Assembly (NCBI GenBank): GCA_947591315.1 | Contig: CANQDD010000004.1 | Span: forward strand, 1 to 64,000 | Length of the DNA: 64,000 nt | From: an uncultured Clostridia bacterium | GTDB taxonomy: Bacteria > Bacillota > Clostridia > UBA1381 | Direction: 5' to 3' | Part shown: positions 1-8,054 of the stretch, in pieces | Position numbering within the stretch: the first letter of the stretch is position 1 | Layout of the letters: each line of letters opens with the position of its first letter | Made by a program: the position numbers and the translations under genes | The notes under the pieces: model-generated | Databases searched by the model: none | What the model was told of the DNA's origin: nothing | What the model saw: only the letters and a program-made list of their open reading frames with translations

Positions 1-851
1 TTTACCATTTCGGGATCGAGATTTTCAGCCGATACGAGACTGTCGCATATAAGCTTGATTCCAGCCATCGGCGTTTTAAGCTCGTGCGACGCGTCGGACA
101 CGAATTTGCGGCGTTTTTCCTCCAAAAGCTCAAGCTCGTCACACATGTAATTGAGCGTCTCGCCCATCTGCGCTATCTCGCTTCTTCCCTTTATCTTTAT
201 GCGCTTTGAGAAGTCGCCCTTTGAAATGTCGCCCGCGACGCTCCGAAACTGCTGGAGCGGTGAAAGTATTATGTAGCTCATGCCGAGACTGAGCATACCG
301 ATTATGATAACTATAAGTATGCTGAATACCATAAGTCTCGTGCTTGTGGAGCTTGTCGCCGCCTCAATAGCGTTTACGGATTTCGCGAGGTACACGCCGC
401 CGACGATGTTGTTGTTCACATAAACAGGAACGGCTACACTCAAAATCTTCATATCGTTTACGTAATCGGTCGTCGCGTCGGCTTGCTCGCCCTTTAAGGC
501 ACGGTTTAACACGTCGCGCATAAACACCTTGCCCGCGAGCCGCGATTCCGTGTTGGTGTCGTACATCACGTTGTACGAGGTGTTCGTCACAACGCCGCGC
601 ACCTTCGTGCCGGCAAGAGTACCCTCGACAAACGGCTCAAGCTTTTTTGCCGCCGTCGCGCTGTCGTCATTCCCCCACACGCCCGAAGCTGTTTCGGCGA
701 TGATGTTCGCCTGCGCGTACATGTTTACTTTTTCGCTGTCGTAAAGGCTTTCGCTAAGAGACACAACTACGTAAATATTCATCAAAACAAGCGTTATCAC
801 GATGATTACTATATACGTCGAAATCATCGTGAAACGCATGGAGCTGAACAT
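1..851 (-). CDS. Sensor histidine kinase, partial (C-terminus beyond left edge)
   Basis: This gene runs off the left edge, so the ATP-binding domain is not visible. About 283 residues can be read: a membrane segment near residues 7-30, an extracytoplasmic sensor region of about 140 residues, a second membrane segment near 173-194, a HAMP linker near 196-248, and the start of the HisKA domain with the H-box SDASHELKTP (His about 256), the phosphorylation site. It lies directly downstream of the response regulator and is surely its partner. The start is uncertain: ATG 851 follows AGAGGA with no spacer, ATG 839 has a 12-nt spacer, and GTG 902 (overlapping the regulator) would add a basic segment before the membrane helix. 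Family assignment is firm; the stimulus is unknown. Confidence 0.9.
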   Translation of the reverse strand, partial: MFSSMRFTMISTYIVIIVITLVLMNIYVVVSLSESLYDSEKVNMYAQANIIAETASGVWGNDDSATAAKKLEPFVEGTLAGTKVRGVVTNTSYNVMYDTNTESRLAGKVFMRDVLNRALKGEQADATTDYVNDMKILSVAVPVYVNNNIVGGVYLAKSVNAIEAATSSTSTRLMVFSILIVIIIGMLSLGMSYIILSPLQQFRSVAGDISKGDFSKRIKIKGRSEIAQMGETLNYMCDELELLEEKRRKFVSDASHELKTPMAGIKLICDSLVSAENLDPEMV

Positions 852-873
852 TCCTCTGATTTTAGATAAGAGC

Positions 874-1557
874 TTAGTTATTCTTGTAATAATAGCCGAC
901 ACCCCACTTTGTCTTTATATGCTCCGGCTCGGCGGGATTTTTCTCTATCTTTTCGCGGAGCCGTCTTATATGCACGTCAACCGTGCGCACGTCGCCGGGA
1001 TAATCGAAGCCCCATGCGATGTCCAAAAGGTTCTCGCGCGTGTACACCTTGCCGGGGTTGCGCACAAAAAGCTCTAAGAGGTCAAACTCCTTGCCCGTCA
1101 GCTCTATAACCTTGTCGTTCATCATTATGCGTCTGAAATTGTAGTCGAGCGTTATGTCGCCGGAAACTATCGTCTTTTCCTGTCCGCCCTTCGGCTCGGG
1201 GCTTACGCGGCGCAGTATCGCCTTTATGCGCGCCGTCACCTCGCGTATGTTAAACGGCTTTGTTATGTAGTCGTCCGCGCCGTATTCAAGACCGAGTATT
1301 TTATCTATGTCGTCGCTTTTCGCCGTAAGCATAATTATGGGCACGTTTGAAAAGCCGCGTATCGTGCGGCAGGCTGTAAAGCCGTCCACCTTCGGCAGCA
1401 TGAGGTCGAGCAGAATGAGGTCTATCGTATTGTCGTGCGCGATACGTATCGCTTCCTCGCCGTCAAACGCCGTGACGACCGTGTAGCCCTCCTGTTCGAG
1501 ATTGAATTTTGTCGCCTTGACAAGAAGCTTTTCGTCGTCCACAACAAGTATTTTCAT
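874..1557 (-). CDS. OmpR/PhoB-family response regulator, WalR-like
   Basis: A cytoplasmic two-component regulator of about 227 residues. The receiver domain (1-115) has the acidic pair at 7-8, phospho-acceptor Asp51 in LILLDLMLP, Thr78 and Lys100 (ITKPF). The C-terminal winged helix (about 135-225) contains TVDVHIRRLREKIE, the recognition-helix pattern typical of WalR/PhoB relatives. ATG 1557 is chosen because GGGGAG sits about 6 nt upstream; an in-frame start further upstream would lie inside the end of the preceding gene. It is cotranscribed with the lipoprotein upstream and the kinase downstream. Whether it is the true WalR orthologue cannot be said, because walH/I/J-type neighbours are not visible. 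Confidence 0.93.
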   Translation of the reverse strand: MKILVVDDEKLLVKATKFNLEQEGYTVVTAFDGEEAIRIAHDNTIDLILLDLMLPKVDGFTACRTIRGFSNVPIIMLTAKSDDIDKILGLEYGADDYITKPFNIREVTARIKAILRRVSPEPKGGQEKTIVSGDITLDYNFRRIMMNDKVIELTGKEFDLLELFVRNPGKVYTRENLLDIAWGFDYPGDVRTVDVHIRRLREKIEKNPAEPEHIKTKWGVGYYYKNN

Positions 1558-1570
1558 TTTATTCTCCCCT

Positions 1571-1948
1571 TCAGCCGCGCGGCGCGGCGCATATATCATC
1601 CTTTATATCTTCAAACTTGCTCTCGCTTATTCCCGGCACGTTCATGATTTCTTCTATCACGCCGAAGCCGCCGTGCGTCTCTCTGTAATCGCGTATACGC
1701 TCCGCTAAAGCCTCGCCTATGCCGTCGAGCTTTTCGAGCGTTTCGGTGTCGGCGGTGTTTATGTCTATCAGCGCTCCGTCCCCGCCCTTGCTTTCCTCGG
1801 CGTAGTACACGTCCTCCTCGCTGACGACGCTCTCCTCTATGAACGCGTCCTTGTCGAACCGTTCGATAAGGCACCCCGACGCCGTTATCGCCGCGAATAA
1901 CGCGGCGGCGCCCAGCACAGCCGCGGTTTTTCTGCTTGCCTTCGCCAC
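1571..1948 (-). CDS. Helix-hairpin-helix (ComEA-like) lipoprotein
   Basis: A 125-residue protein with an N-terminal hydrophobic segment ending in a weak lipobox (TASGC, Cys about 26), an acidic linker, and a C-terminal ComEA-type tandem helix-hairpin-helix (about 60-122; DINTADTETLEKLDGIGEALA and VPGISESKFEDI). In ComEA this fold binds double-stranded DNA at the cell surface during uptake. The start is GTG 1948 with GGAGG 8 nt upstream. It is the first gene of the operon with the response regulator and kinase, an unexpected partner. No comEB or comEC is nearby. DNA binding is inferred from the fold only; similar short HhH proteins are often left as unknown. Confidence 0.8.
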   Translation of the reverse strand: MAKASRKTAAVLGAAALFAAITASGCLIERFDKDAFIEESVVSEEDVYYAEESKGGDGALIDINTADTETLEKLDGIGEALAERIRDYRETHGGFGVIEEIMNVPGISESKFEDIKDDICAAPRG

Positions 1949-1989
1949 TTTTTATACCTCCGAGCAAATTTTGTCATTCGTATATATAC

Positions 1990-2018
1990 AGTATAGCATT
2001 AAATTTTTGTATTTTCCA
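1990..2018 (-). promoter_or_regulatory. Promoter of the HhH lipoprotein/two-component operon
   Basis: Read on the minus strand: TGGAAA (2013-2018), 17 bp, TATACT (1990-1995), with TG one base upstream of the -10 (TGC TATACT), an extended -10. Confidence 0.6.
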
Positions 2019-2243
2019 TAATTTTTTTCAAATTAACCGAAAAAATTTTCGCGTCCGATCGTGCGCGCGAATAACGCGTTTTGACCGCATATCTGAAAAG
2101 CGGGTGATTTGCGTTATAATTATAATATACTTAACAAATAAAGTCAATCACAAACGCCTCCGGGCTTTTACCGCCGCAGACCGTAATTGAGCCGAATATT
2201 CGATAATAAATTTATGTAAAATCGATTTTATATGAAAAACTGT

Positions 2244-2271
2244 TTGACAGAGAAATTTTAGATGATATAAT
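2244..2271 (+). promoter_or_regulatory. Consensus sigma-A promoter for the AIM24-family gene
   Basis: TTGACA (2244-2249), 16 bp, TATAAT (2266-2271): both hexamers match consensus. The ribosome binding site AGGAGGG follows before ATG 2308. Confidence 0.85.
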
Positions 2272-2307
2272 ATAAATAGACTAAATATACGAATAGGAGG
2301 GAAAAAT

Positions 2308-2991
2308 ATGAAATATGATATTTTCGGAGGAATGCTTCCGGCGGTGGAGATAACGCTAAACAAGGGTGAGAGCATTTACACGCAGTCGGGAGGTATGGCG
2401 TGGATGACGGACGGCTTAACAATGAGCACAAACACACGCGGCGGATTTCTTAAAGGTATCGCGCGTTCATTCGCGGGCGACACGATATTTATGGCGACAT
2501 ACACGGCTAACAATGACAACGAGAAAATAACATTCGCTTCGGCGTCGCCCGGAGAGATAAGACCGCTGACTATCGACGCGTCGCACGAGTACATAGCGCA
2601 GAAAGGCGCGTTTCTGTGCGCCGAGGACGGAGTTAATCTTAAGGCGGTACTGACAAAGTCCTTCGGCGCGGGACTTGTCGGAGGCGAGGGATTTGTGCTA
2701 CAAGAGCTGTCCGGTAACGGAACGGCGTTTTTGGAGCTTGACGGAAGTCTGAAGGAAATAAACCTCGCGCCCGGAGAGCGTATAAATGTGGATTCGGGAA
2801 ATGTCGCGTTCTTTGAAAAATCCGTGGGATATTCCGTTGAAACGGTAAAGGGGCTTAAAAATAAGCTTTTCGGCGGCGAAGGACTGTTCCTCACGGTTCT
2901 TACGGGTCCCGGAAAGGTATGGCTGCAAACGGTAAGCATCAGCGAACTCGCGTCAAAAATAAGAAGATTTATTCCGACGCAGAGTAACTGA
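2308..2991 (+). CDS. AIM24/TIGR00266-family protein (DUF124)
   Basis: A 227-residue soluble protein rich in glycine and beta strands. It has the family pattern of a beta-sandwich core: an early segment ending SGGMAWMTDG, a middle stretch with FLELDGSLKEINLAPGE and VDSGNVAFF, and a C-terminal GEGLFLTVLTGPGKVWLQT. Members are widespread in bacteria and related to mitochondrial AIM24; the biochemical role is unknown, though some have been linked to stress or membrane functions. It is monocistronic, with a consensus promoter before it and a strong terminator after it. The length is normal for the family. Confidence 0.88.
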   Translation: MKYDIFGGMLPAVEITLNKGESIYTQSGGMAWMTDGLTMSTNTRGGFLKGIARSFAGDTIFMATYTANNDNEKITFASASPGEIRPLTIDASHEYIAQKGAFLCAEDGVNLKAVLTKSFGAGLVGGEGFVLQELSGNGTAFLELDGSLKEINLAPGERINVDSGNVAFFEKSVGYSVETVKGLKNKLFGGEGLFLTVLTGPGKVWLQTVSISELASKIRRFIPTQSN

Positions 2992-3042
2992 TAAAACGCG
3001 CGGGCAACCGTGGAACAGTAAAAACAATTTTACACAGACTTT

Positions 3043-3076
3043 AAGGCGGAGGCTTATACAACCTCCGCCTTTTTTA
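3043..3076 (+). terminator. Rho-independent terminator after AIM24 gene
   Basis: The stem AGGCGGAGG/CCTCCGCCT (3044-3052 with 3062-3070) is followed by a T-run. It may also serve weakly for the convergent oxidoreductase gene. Confidence 0.88.
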
Positions 3077-3103
3077 TTGTTATCTCAAACGCAAATTCCG
3101 CGT

Positions 3104-4339
3104 TTACTGGTCGCTTTCCTTCATAAGTCCCTGCATGTATTTGTCCATCGCGTCGGCGACCTGTTTTGAGTACGCCGCGGCTTCGACGACCGTTTTCGCT
3201 CCGCGCACAACGTCGCCGGACGCGAATATGCCGTCGCGCGTCGTTTCGCCGAAGGTGTTCGTCACGAGCAGTCCCTTGTCGTTTACTTCAAGTCCCGACG
3301 TGGTGGAAACTATTCTGTCTTTTGGTCCCTGGCTTATCGCGATTATCGTGCTGTCGGCGGCGTACAGGCTTTCCGTGCCTTTTATCGGCGTTAGCGTGCC
3401 TTTGCCGTCACATTCGAGCTCAACGAATATCGCGCCCTCGTCAACTATCTCCACAGGCTCTACGTGGACGATAAACTCAACGCCGTCAATTTTCGCGTAA
3501 TCGACCTCGCGCTCGCTCGCGGCGAGGTGGTCGCTTCTCGAGAATACGCGCACCGTGCGCGCGCCGTGGCGCAGTGCCGTACGCGCGACGTCCATTGCGC
3601 TGTTGCCCGCGCCGATTATGTTCACCGTCTCGCCGAGGCGGTACACATCGGGATTCGTGAGGTAGTTTATCGCGTAATGCACGTTGCCGAGCGTTTCGCC
3701 CTTTATGTGGAGCGTGTTAGGCCGCCATACGCCCGTGCCGATAAATATCGCGCTGTAGCCGTCGCGGAACATGTCGTCAATGCTTATCGTCGTGCCTATG
3801 GAGGTGTTCGGGCGTATTTTTATGCCCATTTCCCACATTTTGCGCTTGTAGCGCGCAAGTATCGTTTTCGGCAGGCGGAACTCCGGTATACCGTACTGAA
3901 GCACGCCGCCTATCTTTTCCTTTGACTCGAACACCGTTATGTCATAGCCGCGCCGCGCGAGTATCATCGCTATCGTTATACCGGCGGGGCCAGAGCCGAT
4001 TATGCCGACGCGCATTCCGTTTTTCTCTATCTCGGGGAATTTAAGCTTGTCGAAATAGTTGTCGGATATGTAATTTTCGATGCTTGAAATGTGCACCGGC
4101 GCGCCCTTATGGTTCAGCACGCAGTGTCCCTGACACTGTTTCTCGTGGTTGCATATCATCGAGCATATCATCGAGAGCGGGTTGTTATCAAAAAGCATCG
4201 CGCCCGCCTTGTTTATGTCGCCGCCGAGGAAGGTATGTATCATGTCCGGTATGGGCGTGTGTATCGGACAGCCCTCGCGGCACATCGGTTTTTTGCAGTT
4301 CAAACAGCGTTTCGCTTCACTTATAACATTTATTGCCAT
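3104..4339 (-). CDS. GltD-like FAD/NAD(P)-dependent oxidoreductase
   Basis: A 411-residue flavoprotein of the glutamate synthase small-subunit/dihydropyrimidine dehydrogenase N-terminal type. It starts with a cysteine cluster at residues 12, 15, 20 and 24 (CLNCKKPMCREGC) that binds a [4Fe-4S] cluster. A second cysteine group lies near 59-73, an FAD-binding GSGPAG near 114, an NAD(P)-binding GAGNSAMD near 243, and a C-terminal FAD-contacting GDVVRGAKTVVEA. No gltB large subunit is adjacent, so it could transfer electrons to another partner, as many lone clostridial GltD homologues may. It is monocistronic with its own promoter at 4380-4408. Confidence 0.88.
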   Translation of the reverse strand: MAINVISEAKRCLNCKKPMCREGCPIHTPIPDMIHTFLGGDINKAGAMLFDNNPLSMICSMICNHEKQCQGHCVLNHKGAPVHISSIENYISDNYFDKLKFPEIEKNGMRVGIIGSGPAGITIAMILARRGYDITVFESKEKIGGVLQYGIPEFRLPKTILARYKRKMWEMGIKIRPNTSIGTTISIDDMFRDGYSAIFIGTGVWRPNTLHIKGETLGNVHYAINYLTNPDVYRLGETVNIIGAGNSAMDVARTALRHGARTVRVFSRSDHLAASEREVDYAKIDGVEFIVHVEPVEIVDEGAIFVELECDGKGTLTPIKGTESLYAADSTIIAISQGPKDRIVSTTSGLEVNDKGLLVTNTFGETTRDGIFASGDVVRGAKTVVEAAAYSKQVADAMDKYMQGLMKESDQ

Positions 4340-4379
4340 TTTATCGCTTCCCTTTCATCCGAAATTTATCTTAAATTAT

Positions 4380-4408
4380 ATTTTAACATATTCTTTGTAG
4401 AATTTCAA
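4380..4408 (-). promoter_or_regulatory. Promoter of the GltD-like gene
   Basis: Minus strand: TTGAAA (4403-4408), 17 bp, TAAAAT (4380-4385), preceded by TGT (extended -10). Confidence 0.7.
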
Positions 4409-4457
4409 CATTTCTTTTAATAAAATTACGTTACAATTTGTTACTTTTTTCTCATGC

Positions 4458-4486
4458 TTGAAATCGCGGCGTAAAAATGGTACAAT
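4458..4486 (+). promoter_or_regulatory. Promoter of the unknown gene at 4509
   Basis: TTGAAA (4458-4463), 17 bp, TACAAT (4481-4486) with TGG just upstream of the -10. It closely resembles the DtxR-type gene promoter at 24518-24546. Confidence 0.75.
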
Positions 4487-4508
4487 AAAAGGGTAAGAGG
4501 TGATTCAG

Positions 4509-4829
4509 TTGAAAATAACCGATGTAAAGGTTTTTCCCGAAAAGAAAACCGCGGACGTGTGGGACGCGGTTACGGATACGGAGATCGTGAACGTCACAGG
4601 CAGCGATATTGCGGCGCATCTTGTGACGCGCCTTACGGACGCCGGCGATACCGTCGTCGGCAAGACCGAGACGGATTTTACCGTTAAAGCCGGCGGTAAG
4701 GTGCTTGTAAAGCAGAGCGTTTTGACGTACAGTCCCGCGCTTGGCGAAATGTACGTCATGTCGTGCGCGCTTTACGTAAACGGCGCGGAGATAAGCAGGC
4801 AAAGCGCGGCTTTAACGTTCGCGCGTTAA
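4509..4829 (+). CDS. Conserved-looking protein of unknown function
   Basis: A soluble protein of about 106 residues that I do not recognise. It begins MKITDVKVFPEKKTADVWDA and is rich in Thr, Val and Ala with alternating hydrophobic residues that suggest beta strands; it has no signal peptide or membrane segment. TTG 4509 is preferred over GTG 4500 because AGAGGTG lies about 6 nt before the TTG but overlaps the GTG. It has a good promoter of its own. Its last 18 bases overlap, tail to tail, the end of the convergent small gene on the minus strand. Confidence 0.7.
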   Translation: MKITDVKVFPEKKTADVWDAVTDTEIVNVTGSDIAAHLVTRLTDAGDTVVGKTETDFTVKAGGKVLVKQSVLTYSPALGEMYVMSCALYVNGAEISRQSAALTFAR

Positions 4830-5024
4830 GCCGTATTTCGCGTAGTACGCGTCAATGTCCGCTTCGGTTTTTACAAGCTCCGCGTACGAGAGGCGGTTCG
4901 TTTCCTTGTTGTAAAAGCCTATCGTCGTTTCGCCCGTGCATATGCTTGACTCGGTTTTAATGTCGCTTGCCGTGAAGCCGTTGGGTAACGGCAGCGGCGC
5001 GGCTTTTTTCTTTTTGAACATCAT
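4812..5024 (-). CDS. Small protein of unknown function (70 aa)
   Basis: A basic N-terminus (MMFKKKKA) is followed by a short acidic/polar body with conserved-looking GETTIGFYNKETNRLSYAE and a C-terminal helix. I do not recognise the family. Its ATG overlaps the stop of the GNAT gene as ATGATG, so it is translationally coupled as the last gene of the ABC-F/dtd/GNAT operon. The 3' end overlaps the convergent gene by 18 bp. Confidence 0.65.
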   Translation of the reverse strand: MMFKKKKAAPLPLPNGFTASDIKTESSICTGETTIGFYNKETNRLSYAELVKTEADIDAYYAKYGLTRER

Positions 5025-5482
5025 AATATCGTCTCCAGTGTGGTTTTGAGGGGTTTAAGCCCCTGTTTATCGTAAAACGCGCGGGCCAACGGGTTGCACT
5101 CCCAGACGTTTAACGTCACGTTGTAGCAGCCCTCGTCCTTCGCGTATTTTTTTACGTGCTCGTAAAGCGACTTTCCGATATGCTTGCCGCGCGAACGCTC
5201 GTCGACGCACAGGTCGTCTATGTAGAGCGTTTTCATGTCGCAGCGCACGTTGTCGCCCTTCGTTTCCTGCATCACGCAGAACGCGTAGCCCTTCACGCCG
5301 CCGTCGTCGTACACGAATATCGGGCGCGTGTCGTCATCGATTATTTCCGCGAGTTCCCCCTCGGTGTACTTGCGGCAGTTGGGCTTAAAGTAGTCGGGTC
5401 TGCCGTTGTGATGTACCGTGAGTACCTGCAAAAGCAAATTCATTATGCCGTCCGTGTCCTTATGCTCCGCTCGTCTTATCAT
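5021..5482 (-). CDS. GNAT-family N-acetyltransferase
   Basis: A 153-residue single GNAT domain that would move an acetyl group from acetyl-CoA to an unknown amine. The central strand DDLCVDERSRGKHIGKSLYEH carries the acetyl-CoA pyrophosphate loop (R-x-x-G-x-G-like, here RSRGKHIG). The C-terminal NPLARAFYDKQGLKPL is the usual end of the fold. Its start overlaps the dtd stop (ATGA) and its stop overlaps the next gene, so translation is coupled. The substrate cannot be predicted. Confidence 0.9.
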   Translation of the reverse strand: MIRRAEHKDTDGIMNLLLQVLTVHHNGRPDYFKPNCRKYTEGELAEIIDDDTRPIFVYDDGGVKGYAFCVMQETKGDNVRCDMKTLYIDDLCVDERSRGKHIGKSLYEHVKKYAKDEGCYNVTLNVWECNPLARAFYDKQGLKPLKTTLETIL

Positions 5483-5940
5483 TTTTGTTTCCTCCCTTTG
5501 TTTTCGCTTTCAAGTATTATCGTTACGGGCCCGTCATTCGTGAGCGTCACCTTCATGTCCGCGCCGAACTCGCCCGTCTCGGCGTGCACGCCTTGTGAGC
5601 GGACGTACTCCACAAATTTTTCATACATCGCGTTCGCGCCGACCGGTTCCATCGCGTTGCCGAAATACGGCCGTCTGCCGTGCGAGCAGTCGCCGTAGAG
5701 CGTGAACTGCGATATTACGAGCATACTGCCGCCCACATCGGCAAGGCTTAAATTCATTTTGCCGTTTTCGTCGCCGAATACGCGGAGATTTATTATCTTG
5801 TCGGCGATATATACCATGTCGTCGTCCGTGTCGTCCGCGCCGACGCCGAGCAGCACGACAAAGCCGTTGTCGGTTTTGCCCCTGACCGCTCCGTCTATGA
5901 CGACCTCGGAGCGCGTCACTCTCTGCACGACAGCTTTCAT
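5479..5940 (-). CDS. dtd: D-aminoacyl-tRNA deacylase
   Basis: A 153-residue DTD that hydrolyses D-aminoacyl-tRNA (and glycyl-tRNA-Ala) to keep D-residues out of proteins. The two signature motifs are present: SQFTLYGD (about 79-86) and TNDGPVT near residue 135, with its cross-subunit Gly-Pro. Length is normal. It is coupled by ATGA overlaps to the ABC-F gene upstream and the GNAT gene downstream. In many Bacillota dtd sits downstream of relA; here relA is on the other strand a few kb away. Confidence 0.95.
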   Translation of the reverse strand: MKAVVQRVTRSEVVIDGAVRGKTDNGFVVLLGVGADDTDDDMVYIADKIINLRVFGDENGKMNLSLADVGGSMLVISQFTLYGDCSHGRRPYFGNAMEPVGANAMYEKFVEYVRSQGVHAETGEFGADMKVTLTNDGPVTIILESENKGRKQK

Positions 5941-7853
5941 TCCTCATACCCTCTTTCCTCTATCGTCACGCGCAGACTTTCCCATTCCTCCATAAGCGCG
6001 TCCGTTTCGGCGTTTACCGCCGCGATTTTTTCCGTTATCTCTCCCGCCTTTATATAGTCCATGGCGATTTCGGGATCTTCAAGCTCCTTCGTGAGCCGCG
6101 CCGCCTCGTCCTCCTTCGCCGTTATCTCGTCCTCGACGCGCGCGTAACGGCTCAGGATTTTGCGTTTTTCGGCTTCGGCGCGCTTTTGTTCCCTGTAGTC
6201 AGCCGCGCCGCCCGTTTCCTTTTTGACGTTTTTCACAGCCGCGCCGCTCTTTCTCGCGGCAAGGTAATCGTCGTAGCCGCCGATGTAATTATCTATGCCG
6301 TTCGGTGTGAGGTACAGAACGCGATCGGCAAGCTTGTTTATAAAATATCGGTCGTGCGACACCATGAGCAGCGTGCCGTCGTAGTCAGAGAGCGCGTTTT
6401 CAAGCGCTTCGCGGGAGTAGATGTCAAGGTGGTTCGTCGGCTCGTCCATTATAAGCAGGTTGACGCTCTTAAGCATCAGCTTCACAAGCTCTACTCTCGC
6501 CCGTTCGCCGCCCGACAGGGTTTGTATTTCCTTAAACACGTCCTCGCCGCGGAACAGGAACACCGCGAGCGCGTTACGTATCTCGGTCTGCGTCATTTTC
6601 GGGTACTCGTCCCACACCTCGTCTATAACGGTTTTGTCCATGTGCAGGCTTTCCTGCGCCTGGTCGTAGTATCCTATGTGAATGTTCGCGCCGATTTTGC
6701 AGCTTCCCTCGGTCATGTCGTACTCGCCGATAAGGATTTTCAGAAGCGTCGTCTTGCCGCAGCCGTTGGGACCGAGCAAAAACACCTTTTCGCCCTTTTT
6801 GATAAGCATGTCCGCGCCGTGAAAAAGATTTGTATCGCCGAATGCCATACCGAGGTTTTCCGTTTCAATAACGTCCTGTCCGCCGCCGGCGCACGCCTTA
6901 AACGAAAAGCGCGTCCTGTCGGCTTTATGCTGCGGCGCGGTGAGATTTTCCTCAAGCTTTTCTATGACCTTTATTTTGCTTTCGGCGGTTTTTATGTTCT
7001 TTTCCCTGCCCCATCTGCGCTGCTGCTCGACTATGCCCTCAAGTCGGTTTATCTCCTTAACCGTGTTCTCATAGCTGCGCCGCTCCGTCTTACGCTCGAC
7101 CTCGCGCTTCGCGGCGTATTCGCTGTAATTTCCGCTGTGTGAGTAAAACCTGCCGTTCTCTATCTCGAACGTTCTGTTCGTCACGCGGTCGAGGAAGTAG
7201 CGGTCGTGCGATATGATTATGAACGCGCCGGAGTAATTCTTCAAAAAATCCTCGAGCCACTCCACGCTGTCGATGTCGAGATGGTTCGTCGGCTCGTCGA
7301 GCAGGAGAAGGTTCGCGTCCGACAGAAGTATTTTGGCAAGCGATACGCGCGTTTTCTGACCGCCCGACAGCTTGTCGGCGCAAAGGTTTATTTCGTCCTC
7401 GGTAAAGCCCAGACCGGTGAGCGCGGCTTTCGCTTTAGACTTGTAGTAAAAGCCGTCAAGCTCCGCGAACCGCTCCTGGAGATACGTCTGCTTTTTTACA
7501 AGCTCCCCGACGTCGCCGCGTCCGCGCTCTATGTCGAAACGCAAATCGTCAAGCTTTTCCTCTATCTCCATGACCTCGGAAAATACCGTGAGCGTTTCCT
7601 CCCACACGGTTTTCTCGCTGCCCGCGACGCTGTACTGGTCGAGGTAACCTATCTTCAAATCCCTGCTCTTGTATATCTCGCCGCCGTCAATGTCAGTTTC
7701 GCCCGTTATCATCTTTATGAGCGTGGACTTGCCCGCGCCGTTAACGCCGACAAAGCCTATTTTGTCCGCGCTGTCAACGCTGAACGATACGCCGTCAAAA
7801 AGCGTCTCGTCGGCGAATGTCTTTTTTAGATTGCTCGCGTTTATAAGTATCAT
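5937..7853 (-). CDS. ABC-F family ribosome-associated ATPase
   Basis: A 638-residue protein with two ABC cassettes and no membrane segment. Cassette 1 has Walker A GVNGAGKST, signature LSGGQKTRV and Walker B LLLLDEPTNHLD. Cassette 2 has GPNGCGKTT, LSGGERARV and LLIMDEPTNHLD. Between them is the ABC-F interdomain linker (about 240-320), and the C-terminus is a charged coiled coil (about 545-630), as in Uup or YdiF-type members. ABC-F proteins act at the ribosomal E site and several protect against antibiotics; which subgroup this is cannot be read with certainty. It is first gene of its operon, with a promoter at 7883-7911. Confidence 0.92.
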   Translation of the reverse strand: MILINASNLKKTFADETLFDGVSFSVDSADKIGFVGVNGAGKSTLIKMITGETDIDGGEIYKSRDLKIGYLDQYSVAGSEKTVWEETLTVFSEVMEIEEKLDDLRFDIERGRGDVGELVKKQTYLQERFAELDGFYYKSKAKAALTGLGFTEDEINLCADKLSGGQKTRVSLAKILLSDANLLLLDEPTNHLDIDSVEWLEDFLKNYSGAFIIISHDRYFLDRVTNRTFEIENGRFYSHSGNYSEYAAKREVERKTERRSYENTVKEINRLEGIVEQQRRWGREKNIKTAESKIKVIEKLEENLTAPQHKADRTRFSFKACAGGGQDVIETENLGMAFGDTNLFHGADMLIKKGEKVFLLGPNGCGKTTLLKILIGEYDMTEGSCKIGANIHIGYYDQAQESLHMDKTVIDEVWDEYPKMTQTEIRNALAVFLFRGEDVFKEIQTLSGGERARVELVKLMLKSVNLLIMDEPTNHLDIYSREALENALSDYDGTLLMVSHDRYFINKLADRVLYLTPNGIDNYIGGYDDYLAARKSGAAVKNVKKETGGAADYREQKRAEAEKRKILSRYARVEDEITAKEDEAARLTKELEDPEIAMDYIKAGEITEKIAAVNAETDALMEEWESLRVTIEERGYEE

Positions 7854-7882
7854 AAAATCTTTACCTTTCCGTTCTTATACGT

Positions 7883-7911
7883 AGTATACCATATATCGGC
7901 TGAATTTGCAA
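7883..7911 (-). promoter_or_regulatory. Promoter of the ABC-F/dtd/GNAT operon
   Basis: Minus strand: TTGCAA (7906-7911), 17 bp, TATACT (7883-7888), with TGG directly upstream of the -10. Confidence 0.75.
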
Positions 7912-7952
7912 TTTTTTTGTGCGGTAAAAAGGCGGTTTTTTATTGATTTCGC

Positions 7953-7981
7953 TTGCTTTTTTTTCAAAAAAATGGTATAAT
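7953..7981 (+). promoter_or_regulatory. Promoter of the recJ-gyrB operon
   Basis: TTGCTT (7953-7958), 17 bp, TATAAT (7976-7981), with TGG before the -10. No other clear promoter is visible before gyrB. Confidence 0.75.
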
Positions 7982-8054
7982 AAGAGTGTATATGTGTCCG
8001 CCCTTTACGGCAAAACGGCACGGACTTAAATTCGGTGGTTTGGAGCGGGATAGA

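Larger units (their letters stand above)
1949..2307. other. Divergent intergenic region
   Basis: 359 bp between the leftward two-component operon and the rightward AIM24 gene. It holds a promoter at each end (1990-2018 and 2244-2271). The middle (about 2040-2240) is AT-rich and shows no gene, RNA element or repeat that I recognise. Confidence 0.6.

Noticed and set aside
3104-4339. Glutamate synthase small subunit with confidence
   Set aside because: Motifs fit GltD, but no large subunit is adjacent, so the exact electron acceptor and substrate are left open.
4509-4829. SpoVG homologue
   Set aside because: The first residues resemble SpoVG (ITDVKV), but the rest lacks the SpoVG core and conserved DIAHPI region.
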